From an uncultured Oxalobacteraceae bacterium (lineage in GTDB: Bacteria > Pseudomonadota > Gammaproteobacteria > Burkholderiales > Burkholderiaceae_D): a stretch of DNA of 64,000 bases. Under the pieces are notes generated by a model. It was not told the DNA's origin, did not search any database, and was given only the letters and a program-made list of their open reading frames with translations. The translations under genes were made by a program, and so were the position numbers. Each line of letters begins with the position of its first letter. The first letter of the stretch is position 1. Shown in pieces: positions 55,670 to 64,000 of the stretch. The DNA lies in assembly GCA_903862415.1 (NCBI GenBank), contig CAIOYD010000037.1, positions 17,704-81,703 of the forward strand, read 5' to 3'.

Positions 55670-57196
55670 ATGAAAAAATCATCGTTGACTGCCCTGCTGC
55701 TTGCCTGCTGCAACCTGGTGTATGCCGCTGACCCGACACCGGCCACACCTGCGCCCGCTAAAACCGAGCTCCCGGAAGCCAAAGTCTGGGTCAGCAAACA
55801 TCAGATCACGATTGAAGGCAAAGCGCTGGCTTACACGGCCACGGCTGGTACCTTGTTGATGAAAAACGACAAGGACGAACCCATCGCGCTGTTCGGTTTT
55901 ACTGCTTATGTCAAAGATGGCGGCGACCATACCATCCGCCCGCTGATGTTTGCCTACAATGGCGGACCGGGCTCTTCTTCGGCCTGGCTGCACATGGGCA
56001 TACTGGGACCCAAACGCGCGCAACTGGCAGATCTGGATTTCAATACCCGGGGGCCGTTCCGCAGTGTTGAAAATGAATTTACGATTATTGATCATGCTGA
56101 TCTGGTGATGATCGATCCGATCGGCACAGGCTTGTCGCGCGCCATCGGCAAAAGTGAAAACAAGGAATTCTGGGGCGTAGATCAGGACATCAAGATGGTG
56201 TCGTCGTTTATCGTCAAATATCTGACGCAAAACAATCGCTGGGCTTCTCCCAAATTTGTGTTGGGAGAAAGCTATGGCGGTATGCGTACAGCCGGAATAT
56301 CCTATGAATTACTGAGCAAGCACAATGTGGCACTCAACGGTATTATTCTGGTGTCACCGTTTCTGGATTTCTCGAATGGCTTTGCCGGTTTCCGGGTAGA
56401 TCAGCCGCATGTCAATTTTCTGTCCACGTTCGCGGCCACGGCCTGGTTCCACAAGGCGATTCCAAATCGTCCGGCCGAACTGCAACCCTTCCTGCGTGAA
56501 GTCGAAGCCTTTGCCCGTGATGTATATGCCCCGGTATTATTCAAAGGTGACCATGCCACAGCTGCCGAACGTCAGACGGCACTGGCCGGTCTGGCGCGCT
56601 ACACCGGCATCAGCGCCGACTACTGGGATAAAGCCAATCTGCGTCTGGATGAAGCCCATTTTTTGCAGGAGCTCAAACGTAATCAGGGTGCAGTGGTTGG
56701 CCGTATCGATTCACGTTTTATCGGCAATGACATCAATCCCCTAGCTGAAACAACGGTGTATGACCCGTTTTCTGCCGCGATTGCGCCCGGTCTGGTTGCT
56801 GCATTCAATGACTACTACCGCAAGGATTTACAGGTAGAATCCGAGCGCGATTATATGCTGATCAACGGCGCGGTATTTCCGGAATGGGATTTCCGCCATG
56901 CACAACCTGACAGCAATGGTTTTAAAGTACCCTCCCCCAATACCGCCGTCGATCTGGCTTACACCATGAGCATGAACCCGAAAATGAAAGTCATGGTGCA
57001 ATCCGGTTATTTTGATCTGGCCTGTCCGTATGGGGTGGTGGAATCCGTGATCCAGCATCTGGAAATCGCCCCCGCCCTGCGCGCCAACATCAGCACGCAA
57101 TATTATGAAGCTGGTCACATGATGTATGTCCACCCTGGTTCAATGAAAAAATTCAAGCAGGATCTGGCTACTTTTATTGACAGCAATAACCATTAG
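55670..57196 (+). CDS. Secreted serine carboxypeptidase-like S10 family peptidase
   Basis: A 508-residue exported protein with signal peptide MKKSSLTALLLACCNLVYA. The S10 nucleophile is Ser201 in FVLGESYGGMRTAGI; the family start of the catalytic core is RPLMFAYNGGPGSSSAWLHMG, with the oxyanion NGGPG. The catalytic His is in EAGHMMYVHPGSMKKF and the Asp in SGYFDLACPY. Bacterial members trim peptides or act as acyltransferases. The ATG at 55670 replaces a longer frame from 55631 because it starts the signal peptide. The thioesterase gene begins 1 base after its stop. Confidence 0.92.
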   Translation: MKKSSLTALLLACCNLVYAADPTPATPAPAKTELPEAKVWVSKHQITIEGKALAYTATAGTLLMKNDKDEPIALFGFTAYVKDGGDHTIRPLMFAYNGGPGSSSAWLHMGILGPKRAQLADLDFNTRGPFRSVENEFTIIDHADLVMIDPIGTGLSRAIGKSENKEFWGVDQDIKMVSSFIVKYLTQNNRWASPKFVLGESYGGMRTAGISYELLSKHNVALNGIILVSPFLDFSNGFAGFRVDQPHVNFLSTFAATAWFHKAIPNRPAELQPFLREVEAFARDVYAPVLFKGDHATAAERQTALAGLARYTGISADYWDKANLRLDEAHFLQELKRNQGAVVGRIDSRFIGNDINPLAETTVYDPFSAAIAPGLVAAFNDYYRKDLQVESERDYMLINGAVFPEWDFRHAQPDSNGFKVPSPNTAVDLAYTMSMNPKMKVMVQSGYFDLACPYGVVESVIQHLEIAPALRANISTQYYEAGHMMYVHPGSMKKFKQDLATFIDSNNH

Positions 57197-57197
57197 G

Positions 57198-57659
57198 ATG
57201 ACCAACAGCATGACCTGGGATTTTACCAACGGACATACGATGCCTGTCGTACCTGCAGCACAGCACATCGACAGTCTTGGACACACCAACAATGCGGCCT
57301 ATATTGGCTGGTGTGAACAGGTGGCCTGGTCACATTCGGAATCACTCGGACTGAGTCTGGCGGATTATCAACGTCTGGATCGTGCCATGGTGATCCGCCG
57401 GGCCGAATACGATTACCTGTTACCTACCCTGATCGGCCAGTCTCTGACGCTGGCCACGTGGTTGGTGTCGAGTGATGGCCGGCTGATGATGGAACGACAA
57501 TTTCAACTCATACGCGACCAGGATCAAGTCACCGTCTTGCGCGGCAGCTGGCAGCTGGTATGCGTGGAACTCAGCAGTGGCCGTGCCCGCCGTTTGCCGG
57601 AGGAATTTTGCCAGGGATATTTGGGAGCCTTAGTCACCACATCCGCCCCGGCGCAGTAA
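57198..57659 (+). CDS. Acyl-CoA thioesterase, hotdog (4HBT/YbgC) family
   Basis: A 153-residue protein with the hotdog motif HIDSLGHTNNAAYIGWCEQVAWSHSE (the D-x-x-G-H-x-N-N pattern) and the following strand YDYLLPTLIGQSLTLATWLV. Such enzymes hydrolyse acyl-CoA thioesters in the cytoplasm. A start at 57210 is possible, with AGGA 11 bases before it. It lies directly after the S10 gene, probably in one transcript, though a functional link is not evident. Confidence 0.85.
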   Translation: MTNSMTWDFTNGHTMPVVPAAQHIDSLGHTNNAAYIGWCEQVAWSHSESLGLSLADYQRLDRAMVIRRAEYDYLLPTLIGQSLTLATWLVSSDGRLMMERQFQLIRDQDQVTVLRGSWQLVCVELSSGRARRLPEEFCQGYLGALVTTSAPAQ

Positions 57660-57776
57660 CATTGCGCAAGAACAATAAATCACCACTCCCTCCTAAGTGA
57701 AACTGACTTGTTGGAACGTATTAGGCATACTAAGATGAACAGATGCCAATACGCGTTTTCCAAGGGGGGGGGCAAC

Positions 57777-59294
57777 ATGATGGACAAATTCCTGTTCCCG
57801 GGTATATGGTTAATGCGACAATGGAAGTTGGGTGCCAAGCTGGCGTTGACCACATTCCTGTTGCTAACCACGCCCTTCACCCTGCTCAGCCGTTATTTTT
57901 TTGCTCTGCAATTGTCCGAGACATTACTGGTTTGGATCAGCCTGTTATCAATGGCCAGTGCATGCTATCTGCTGACTGCGTTTTACCGCAGGTTCAGCCA
58001 GGACTTGCAACAATTGACCCTGTTTGCCGATAAACTTGCTCAGGGGGATATGCGTTCCAGTCTGCACATTGACAGCCTCGATGAAGCCGGCACCCTGGCC
58101 GCCTCGCTCAGGCTGATTGGCGCCACCATTTCTGCCATGGTGGCCAATGTCCGGAGCAATGCTGCCTTTGTTGCTCATGCCGGGAAAAATCTGCTGCAGA
58201 GCAACCACGAACTGTCTGAACGTACCGAACAGCAGGCGTCCAATCTGGAACAAACAGCGGCCAGTGTAGAACAATTATCCACTACCGTTGGCAGTAATGC
58301 CCACACCGCCAGCGATGCCAGCAGCGGTGCGACTCAGGTCAGGAATGTGGCAGACAAAGGGGCGGCTATGATGGCGCAGGCTATTGAATCAGTCGAAGCC
58401 ATTCAGGGCAGCACCCAACGCATGGATGAAATTGTTGGTGTCATTGATGGCATTGCTTTTCAGACCAATATTCTGGCCTTGAATGCTGCGGTGGAAGCGG
58501 CCAGAGCAGGAGAAGCTGGTCGCGGCTTTGCCGTTGTTGCCAGCGAAGTACGTTCGCTGGCACAGCGTTCGGCCACGTCTGCCAAAGAAATTCGCCAACT
58601 CATCGGCACGTCATCAACGCTGGTAAAAAACAGTGTCGATCATATCGGCATTGCCGGTGACAACATGACTGCCATCGTTGGAGGCATTCGCGCCATGGCA
58701 ACCAATATGGCACAGATATCCGATTCCAGCCGCGAGCAAAGCTCCGGGCTGAGCGAAATCACTACCGCCATGCGGCAACTCGATGAAATTACCCAGAGCA
58801 ATGGTCGTATGGTAGAGAGGGCTGTCCAACAGGCTTTCGATCTGGAAGAAAGAGCCTCCACACTGGTCAACACGGTAACCCAGTTCAAACTACTGCAGGG
58901 CTCACCAGAAGAAGCTATCGCGCTGGTGAATCGCGCCTTAGCGCAAAAACAGCGCAGCACCTCGCTGGAGTCATTTTTGCATGACATAACCCACAAGGCG
59001 CAGGAATTTTATGATCGTGACATGTATGTGTTTGTATTGGACCGTGATGGCAGTTATCTGGCTTTCGCCGGCAACCCTGCCAAAATCGGCACCCAGGTAC
59101 AGACTATTCCGGGCATCAATGGCGCGGCCTTGTTGGCGGCGATTTTCAGGCAGGCAGAACTCGAACCTGGCTGGGTGGAATATGACATCAACAACCCGGT
59201 CAGCGGCAAGGTACAGGCCAAAATGTCGTATGTGACTCAACTGGGAAATCTGGCCCTGGGCTGTGGGGTTTATAAAAATTATTCGGCTGGGTGA
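57777..59294 (+). CDS. Methyl-accepting chemotaxis protein with C-terminal Cache-like domain
   Basis: A 505-residue receptor. Two closely spaced helices (about 20-40 and 48-68) leave almost no periplasmic domain. A HAMP linker (about 70-125) and a signalling domain follow, the latter with the hairpin text [50 protein letters not shown]. The last 100 residues ([30 protein letters not shown] to LALGCGVYK) resemble a single Cache domain, which here would be cytoplasmic. The ATG at 57777 after a GGGGGGG tract fits better than 57708. It could signal through CheV (9194-10165). Confidence 0.87.
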   Translation: MMDKFLFPGIWLMRQWKLGAKLALTTFLLLTTPFTLLSRYFFALQLSETLLVWISLLSMASACYLLTAFYRRFSQDLQQLTLFADKLAQGDMRSSLHIDSLDEAGTLAASLRLIGATISAMVANVRSNAAFVAHAGKNLLQSNHELSERTEQQASNLEQTAASVEQLSTTVGSNAHTASDASSGATQVRNVADKGAAMMAQAIESVEAIQGSTQRMDEIVGVIDGIAFQTNILALNAAVEAARAGEAGRGFAVVASEVRSLAQRSATSAKEIRQLIGTSSTLVKNSVDHIGIAGDNMTAIVGGIRAMATNMAQISDSSREQSSGLSEITTAMRQLDEITQSNGRMVERAVQQAFDLEERASTLVNTVTQFKLLQGSPEEAIALVNRALAQKQRSTSLESFLHDITHKAQEFYDRDMYVFVLDRDGSYLAFAGNPAKIGTQVQTIPGINGAALLAAIFRQAELEPGWVEYDINNPVSGKVQAKMSYVTQLGNLALGCGVYKNYSAG

Positions 59295-59321
59295 AAGAGC
59301 AATGAAGTTTCTCAGTCGCAT

Positions 59322-59351
59322 GGTGTATTACGCCCCTTGGGCTAATACACC
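59322..59351. terminator. Hairpin between chemoreceptor and FGE genes
   Basis: GGTGTATTA and TAATACACC pair perfectly and enclose GCCC-CTT-GGGC with one bulged C. It lies between convergent stop codons, so a bidirectional terminator is likely. Similar palindromes occur as dispersed repeats in other proteobacteria. Confidence 0.68.
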
Positions 59352-59358
59352 CTACTAA

Positions 59359-60426
59359 CTATTCCCCATCCTGCACCAAGCGGAATCCCAGATGCGACAT
59401 GCTGGTATACGGGTCGCTGCCACGGCGGGCGCTGGGGCGATAGCTCAGACAATAGTCTTCATTGCATAAGAACGAACCACCACGAATCACCCGTTTGGGT
59501 GCCTGTTCCGGCATGCCGGGCTCTGAGGGATCAAAACTGTCGCCGGGCCCCTGAGGATTGGACAGTCCGCTCACGGCAGCCTGCTGGATAAACACATCGG
59601 CGCGGTACCAGTCGGCTACCCACTGCCAGGCATTGCCGGTCATATCCACCAGTCCATAACCATTGGCCGGAAAGCTGCCAACAGGACTGGTACCGATAGC
59701 ACCACCGGCTTTGGGGCTGACAACCGGAAATGGTTTTTTTTGCCGCCCCTGCCAGGTATTGGCCATTTGTTTCTGCCCGGGGGAAAACTCGTCACCCCAG
59801 GCGTAGGTGGCTTGTTCGAGTCCACCACGGGCGGCGTATTCCCACTCGGCTTCGGTTGGCAGGCGTTTGTGTGCCCACGCGGCATAGGCCTGGGCATCTT
59901 CATACGACACCTGTACCACCGGATGATTTTGTTTACCATCAATATTGCTTTGCGGCCCATTGGGATGACGCCAGTCGGCACCCGGCACAAAACGCCACCA
60001 CTGCGAATAATCCGCCAGTGCCACTGCCTGTGGCGTGCCGACAAACACCATACCGCCAGCCACGAGCACAGCGTCCGGCGGACGTGGTGTACCGGGTGGC
60101 ACTTGCACCTTGAGGGTTTCCCAGTCGGGTTTTTTTTCTGCGGTGGTGACATACGCGGTAGCGGCCACGAAAGCCGCAAACTGCGCGTTGGTGACATGGT
60201 GCACATCCATCCAGAAACCGTGCATATGCACTTTGTGGGCCGGTTTTTCATTCGGCTGCGCGTAACGGCTGTCGCTACCCATCAAAAAATCGCCCTTTGG
60301 CACCCAGCGCATATCCGCTGGTGGAGGAATTTTGTGTTGGAACAGATAGATCAGCGCTGCGATGGTCAGTAAAGCCAATACGGACATCACGGCCAGAATA
60401 CGGTGTTGCCTGTGATTAAGTGGCAT
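59359..60426 (-). CDS. Formylglycine-generating enzyme (SUMF1/FGE family)
   Basis: A 355-residue protein with one N-terminal hydrophobic helix (about 10-30) that would anchor it facing the periplasm. The core has MRWVPKGDFLMGSDS, HHVTNAQFAAFVAAT, RLPTEAEWEYAARGG and GLVDMTGNAWQWVADWY. The active-site pair is Cys321 and Cys326 in GGSFLCNEDYCLSYRPSAR, as in human SUMF1. These cysteines separate true FGEs from related ergothioneine- or nitric-oxide-related proteins. It converts a sulfatase Cys to formylglycine; two candidate substrates are encoded at 44517-46337 and from 62526. Confidence 0.92.
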   Translation of the reverse strand: MPLNHRQHRILAVMSVLALLTIAALIYLFQHKIPPPADMRWVPKGDFLMGSDSRYAQPNEKPAHKVHMHGFWMDVHHVTNAQFAAFVAATAYVTTAEKKPDWETLKVQVPPGTPRPPDAVLVAGGMVFVGTPQAVALADYSQWWRFVPGADWRHPNGPQSNIDGKQNHPVVQVSYEDAQAYAAWAHKRLPTEAEWEYAARGGLEQATYAWGDEFSPGQKQMANTWQGRQKKPFPVVSPKAGGAIGTSPVGSFPANGYGLVDMTGNAWQWVADWYRADVFIQQAAVSGLSNPQGPGDSFDPSEPGMPEQAPKRVIRGGSFLCNEDYCLSYRPSARRGSDPYTSMSHLGFRLVQDGE

Positions 60427-60434
60427 GCGTTTCC

Positions 60435-61349
60435 TTAATGAGGCGTTTGCAAAAAGGCGATCATGGTTTCAGCAATTTCCACGCCTTTATCTTCTTGCAA
60501 AAAATGACCCGCACCGCGTATGGTGGTGTGTGGCTGCCCCTGTGCTCCGGGTATGCTCTTTTGAAACAGTTTTTCGCCACCACGGGTGATGGGATCCCGG
60601 CTGCTGAAGAGGGTCAGAAAGGGTTTTTTCCACTGGCGCAATACTTCCCAGGCTTGCTGATTGGCAGCACTCTCCGGATCGTTGGGTGACGATGGCACCA
60701 GGGTTGGGAACATACGCGCACCCACGCGATAAGAACGGCCCGGAAAAGGCGCATCATAGGCAGCCACCGCTTCGGGCGTGAGTCCCTGGGCACAGCCTGA
60801 CTTGACAATGCGACCGATAGGAAACCAGGGACTGAATCGGGCAAATAAACGCCACAGGATGAATGCACGCGGCATTTGTTCCAACCCGGTGGGCAAGCCA
60901 CCGTTGGCCAATACAATGCGGGCAAAACGTTGCGGCATTTCAGCGGCCAGGCGCAGACCGATCAGTGAACCCCAGTCCTGACAAAATAAATTGATGCCGT
61001 TAAGATCATGCAATTCTGCCCAGGCACTGAGCCACTGTACGTGGTTGTGGTAAGTATAGTCGACACGCCCAGTCGGTTTGTCGGAGCGACCAAAACCGAT
61101 CAGATCCGGCGCCAGCACCCGATAACCGGCAGCGACAAACACGGGAATCATTTTACGGTACAGATACGACCAGGTCGGCTCGCCGTGTAGCAGCAGCACG
61201 ACTTCACCGTCACGGGGTCCTGCATCAATGTAGGCCAGACGTACGCCACCCAGATCGCTGTAATGCGGCTCATAAGGAAAGTCTGCCAGTCCGGCGAAAC
61301 GTTGTTCGGGGGTGCGCTTAAAGGCGCGGATGACGGGTAATTTTCTCAT
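60435..61349 (-). CDS. Haloalkane dehalogenase-like alpha/beta hydrolase
   Basis: A 304-residue hydrolase very similar in motifs to DhlA/DhmA. The oxyanion segment is HGEPTWSYLYRKMIPVF, nucleophile Asp125 lies in FCQDWGSLIGLRL with Trp126 as a halide-binding residue, an acid is in FSSRDPITRGGEKLF, and the His is in GAGHFLQED. The Asp nucleophile followed by Trp is diagnostic of the dehalogenase group and not of Ser esterases. MRKLPVIRAF at 61349 is the likely start; an ATG at 61388 is possible. It ends 8 bases before FGE, suggesting a shared transcript. Epoxide or other substrates remain possible. Confidence 0.88.
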   Translation of the reverse strand: MRKLPVIRAFKRTPEQRFAGLADFPYEPHYSDLGGVRLAYIDAGPRDGEVVLLLHGEPTWSYLYRKMIPVFVAAGYRVLAPDLIGFGRSDKPTGRVDYTYHNHVQWLSAWAELHDLNGINLFCQDWGSLIGLRLAAEMPQRFARIVLANGGLPTGLEQMPRAFILWRLFARFSPWFPIGRIVKSGCAQGLTPEAVAAYDAPFPGRSYRVGARMFPTLVPSSPNDPESAANQQAWEVLRQWKKPFLTLFSSRDPITRGGEKLFQKSIPGAQGQPHTTIRGAGHFLQEDKGVEIAETMIAFLQTPH

Positions 61350-61399
61350 GTTGAATGGTGAGTCAGTCAAGTTGTAATTGAATTGCATAACGACACAAG

Positions 61400-61423
61400 A
61401 TTCCCGCCTGATACCGCGGGAAT
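61400..61423. repeat. Short palindrome resembling the 28302-28333 hairpin
   Basis: ATTCCCGC and GCGGGAAT pair around CTGATACC; GCGGGAATGACG resembles the GCGGGAACGACG arm at 28322-28333. It may be a member of a small dispersed repeat family. Confidence 0.4.
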
Positions 61424-61437
61424 GACGAAATATAAAA

Positions 61438-62508
61438 TCAGAACAACCGCTGAAAATGAATTTCTTTCGAACCTGATGGCAACGAAATCCAGTCGCCATC
61501 CCGCCCCAGTGTCAGCGGGCCACCATAGATGCTGCCGGCATTGCCCAAAAAGGCAGTTTCCAGCCCTGGCATCGGCAGTGCCGGCACCAGATGATTGAGC
61601 AGCAAATAACCAACATGGGCGTCGCGTGCCACTTCCGCAGCCTGTTGGGGTGTGGTGTGATAGTTGGTAATATCGGTAAAGATTTTTTGCAGATTGGCAC
61701 GCCCTGCTTTGCCTGCCGCCTGTGCCAGCATGTTGGTCAGTGGCAGCGACAAAGCTTCGTGCACCAGCACATCTGCACCTTCGGCTTCACGCTGTACTTC
61801 AACCGATTTTTTGGTGTCACCACTGAGCACCAGTTTGCGCCCCTTGTACGTAATACGATAACCCACAGCAGGATGAACCGGACCATGATCGACATCAAAG
61901 GCGACCACTTCCAGCTCAGCGTCTTTGAGGATCACTCTGCGACCGGTTTCGGAGGTATCAAACTGATGCAGTTGGGCGCCAAAACCGCTTGCCGGCACGG
62001 TCAGATCGCCATGATGGCTGACCCGGTAGTGTTGATCATGCTGATAAGCCTGCATGATTCCATTGAGCACGTCATTGCCTCCCGGGGGAGCATACAGTGC
62101 CACCGGCACCCGGTTGGAATTAAGTACCCAGCGCTGCAACAGTAATTCACCCAGACCATCGATATGATCGGAATGAAAGTGAGTTAAAAAAATCGCCTCA
62201 ATGTTACCAGCATTAATGCCCATTTTAGCCAGTGTTCTGGCGCTGCCGCTGCCGGCATCAAAAATCAGCACGTGCTTACCAGCCACGACTACCGTACAGG
62301 GCCCGCTGTGTTTGTCATCCACAAAGGGAGAACCTGCACCACACAGTCCCACATGCAAACCGTCTTCGAGTTCGTTCACTTTGTCGACTGACAGTCGTTG
62401 CTGAGCGACCTTGCCGGCCAGCGCCATGACCAGAGGCACTCGTGCCAGATACACGCCCACAGCGAGTATGCTGACGACCAGACTGCTGATAAGTAGTGCT
62501 CGTTTCAT
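61438..62508 (-). CDS. Membrane-anchored MBL-fold metallohydrolase (tRNase Z-like subgroup)
   Basis: A 356-residue protein with one N-terminal helix (ALLISSLVVSILAVGVYLA). Zinc motif HFHSDH lies in FLTHFHSDHIDGLGELLLQRW. GDT in LVLSGDTKKSVEV and the following VLVHEA supply later ligands. This layout matches tRNase Z-like beta-lactamase-fold enzymes, a subgroup that includes zinc arylsulfatases of the AtsA type. Its place between a second sulfatase and FGE makes a sulfatase- or phosphodiesterase-like role worth testing; no direct evidence. The ATG at 62508 with GGGAG 6 bases upstream was chosen over 62520. Confidence 0.85.
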   Translation of the reverse strand: MKRALLISSLVVSILAVGVYLARVPLVMALAGKVAQQRLSVDKVNELEDGLHVGLCGAGSPFVDDKHSGPCTVVVAGKHVLIFDAGSGSARTLAKMGINAGNIEAIFLTHFHSDHIDGLGELLLQRWVLNSNRVPVALYAPPGGNDVLNGIMQAYQHDQHYRVSHHGDLTVPASGFGAQLHQFDTSETGRRVILKDAELEVVAFDVDHGPVHPAVGYRITYKGRKLVLSGDTKKSVEVQREAEGADVLVHEALSLPLTNMLAQAAGKAGRANLQKIFTDITNYHTTPQQAAEVARDAHVGYLLLNHLVPALPMPGLETAFLGNAGSIYGGPLTLGRDGDWISLPSGSKEIHFQRLF

Positions 62509-62525
62509 ACTGACTCCCATTAAAA

Positions 62526-64000
62526 TTAGTTACCCTGGCGGGCTGCTTGATAGCGTCGACGCAGCAACCAGACTGCCAGCGCTGCAAAAATGAATAACAC
62601 CGCTGGCAGATAACGCGGCAAAAATACATGGATGATGGAGTTAATCATCACCTGCCGTATCGGTTCATACCCTTTTGGCATGGGCAGCACGCCATTGCGT
62701 TTGGCATAGTCTTGATAATCCTGCTGCATCTGCCGGAATTCTAGCGGCAGTTGCTGTTGCAAGTCGCGGGTTTCGCCCGGATCGGTCTGGATGTTGTACA
62801 GATGCCAGAGTCCATCTCCCACCGGCGGGATATTTTTCAGCAGTTTTAAATCACCTTTGAAGAGTGCCTGGTTGCCGGATAATTCATAGCCAATGGCTTC
62901 GGTCGGTGCATGCACGCGGGTATCTGAACCCAGCATCACCGGCAACAAACTTTTGCCGGTAATTGGTTCCACTTCGTGGCCTTTGTAACTGCGACCCGGA
63001 TGTGTCACACCGGCCAATTCCAGCATGGTGGGAACCAGATCATTGATGTGGGTAAAACTGTGCTCAATGGTATTTTTCTGCATACCCTGAATGCCGGAAA
63101 TCACCAGCGGCACACGAATACCACCTTCACCGGCATAGAATTTATAGGTACTCAGGGGTGCAGCGGCGGCACTGCTCCAACTCGGACCGATAATGCTGTA
63201 AGCGCCCTTGGCACCGAGTTGATCCAGATCGGTGTTGTAATACCAGTCTATCCAGAGTTTGGCGCTCAAATTCGTAAACGGATCGCTGGCTTCGGCGCCG
63301 TTATCGGACATAAAAATAAATACGGTGTTGTCGTACTGACCGGATTGTTTTAAATAACTCACCAACCGGCCAACATGGTAATCCATGGCATCGGCCATGG
63401 CGGCATACACTTCCATACGGCGCGCCTGATAACCCTGATCCGTGGCCGATAATTTATCCCAGTCGAGCGTGGTTTTCATGGTAATCATCGGCGTGTCAGG
63501 AGCGATCAGTCCCATGGAAGCTGCCCGATCGCGGCGTTCCTGACGCAATACTGTCCAGCCACGATCATAACGACCATGGTATTTCTGAATAAATTCTTTC
63601 GGGGCCTGCACCGGAATATGGTTGGCCTGAAAACCGATATAGGCAAAAAATGGCTGGACCGATTTGGCATCGGTCTGCAGGTAATGCAGCATTTTATCGA
63701 CATAAAACTGCGATGAATAAAATTCCGCCGGCATCACTGCTTCGCGACCATCTTCAAACCAGTACACTTTATCGGTCAGTGCCAGATAACGCTTGTCGGT
63801 TTCCCAGTTATCCGAACCACTGTCGCCCTGAATCAGCGAATGATCAAAGCCGCGCTGATCCGGCAGATTATGGGCTTCTTTACCGACGTGCCATTTGCCG
63901 GCAATATAAGTGCGATAACCGCTATCCTGTAACAGGCTCGACACAGTCACCACACGTTGATTGAGGACGCTTAAATAACCTGGCTTGCCGGCGTGTTCCA
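62526..64000 (-). CDS. Second arylsulfatase-family sulfatase, 5' end outside window
   Basis: The frame is open to the right edge. Visible parts include AGKWHVGKEAHNLPDQRGFDHSLIQGDSGSDNWET, YSSQFYVDKM, FAYIGFQANHIPVQAPKEFIQKYHGRYDRG, DYHVGRLVSYL and FMSDNGAEASDPF. They closely parallel the sulfatase at 44517-46337, including a C-terminal helix with Arg tail (LFIFAALAVWLLRRRYQ). The formylglycine Cys-x-Pro-x-Arg motif would lie outside. It is 17 bases before the MBL-fold gene and probably co-transcribed with it, the dehalogenase-like gene and FGE. Confidence 0.92.
   Translation of the reverse strand, partial: EHAGKPGYLSVLNQRVVTVSSLLQDSGYRTYIAGKWHVGKEAHNLPDQRGFDHSLIQGDSGSDNWETDKRYLALTDKVYWFEDGREAVMPAEFYSSQFYVDKMLHYLQTDAKSVQPFFAYIGFQANHIPVQAPKEFIQKYHGRYDRGWTVLRQERRDRAASMGLIAPDTPMITMKTTLDWDKLSATDQGYQARRMEVYAAMADAMDYHVGRLVSYLKQSGQYDNTVFIFMSDNGAEASDPFTNLSAKLWIDWYYNTDLDQLGAKGAYSIIGPSWSSAAAAPLSTYKFYAGEGGIRVPLVISGIQGMQKNTIEHSFTHINDLVPTMLELAGVTHPGRSYKGHEVEPITGKSLLPVMLGSDTRVHAPTEAIGYELSGNQALFKGDLKLLKNIPPVGDGLWHLYNIQTDPGETRDLQQQLPLEFRQMQQDYQDYAKRNGVLPMPKGYEPIRQVMINSIIHVFLPRYLPAVLFIFAALAVWLLRRRYQAARQGN

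Noticed and set aside
55237..55731. 164-codon plus-strand frame before the S10 peptidase
   Set aside because: It overlaps the amber-interrupted gene and runs into the peptidase in another frame, with no ribosome-binding site or domain-like sequence.
61350..61499. N-terminal extension of the dehalogenase-like protein
   Set aside because: The added residues (MATGFRCHQVRKKF and onward) are basic and cysteine-rich, unlike family N-termini, and cover the palindrome at 61400-61423.
1..64000. CRISPR arrays, insertion sequences, prophage genes, tRNA or rRNA genes
   Set aside because: No regular direct repeats, transposase or integrase motifs, or RNA-gene signatures were seen on either strand.

Overview
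The window looks like chromosomal DNA of a Gram-negative proteobacterium. Signs are AcrB-type tripartite efflux genes, a NodT-type outer-membrane lipoprotein, cbb3 oxidase, CheV, PpiD and outer-membrane barrel proteins. The style of PpiD, the MFS-PlsC fusion, the chemoreceptor with a C-terminal Cache-like domain and the fairly balanced G+C suggest a betaproteobacterium near Burkholderiales/Oxalobacteraceae. That placement is an inference from remembered family resemblance, not from a search. No tRNA, rRNA, insertion sequence, prophage or CRISPR array was seen.

Layout. 1-659: end of an EAL-domain protein. 745-6504 (-): tripartite RND efflux pump. 6667-8553 (-): MFS-acyltransferase fusion. 8691-9152 (+): secreted FKBP. 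9194-10165 (-): CheV. 10255-11625 (-): PpnN. 11717-17923 (-): cbb3 oxidase operon ccoNOQP-ccoG-fixH with a small membrane protein and a TauE-like protein, preceded by a perfect FNR/ANR-type box. 18183-26216 (+): kdpFABC-kdpDE, headed by an extra 30-residue membrane peptide. 26217-28130 (-): PpiD.

28363-41952 (-) is an unbroken run of ten genes: ydcSTUV-patD (polyamine/aminoaldehyde uptake and oxidation, same order as in E. coli), an APC permease, then DUF1302 barrel, DUF1329 (reported LolA/LolB-like fold), HAE3/MMPL-type RND protein and a YCF48-like propeller. The last four look like a trans-envelope system of unknown cargo. A divergent LysR gene with three related half-sites lies upstream, and a strong hairpin closes the run.

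43047-54277 looks like an accessory catabolic block, more GC-rich by eye. A TetR gene and a perfect 13+3+13 palindrome face an SDR-sulfatase-flavin monooxygenase operon. A LysR gene faces a decayed 3-hydroxyacyl-CoA dehydrogenase followed by thiolase, two adjacent acyl-CoA dehydrogenases whose motifs suggest a heteromeric enzyme, and a zinc alcohol dehydrogenase. Together these could desulfate an organic sulfate ester, oxidise the alcohol, insert oxygen and shorten an acyl chain; the substrate is unknown.

54396-64000 holds a DUF4242 protein, a small secreted protein with an in-frame amber codon at its predicted signal-peptide cleavage point, an S10 peptidase, a thioesterase, a chemoreceptor, a formylglycine-generating enzyme with both active-site cysteines, a haloalkane-dehalogenase-like hydrolase, an MBL-fold hydrolase and a second sulfatase cut by the right edge. 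The formylglycine-generating enzyme could mature both sulfatases.
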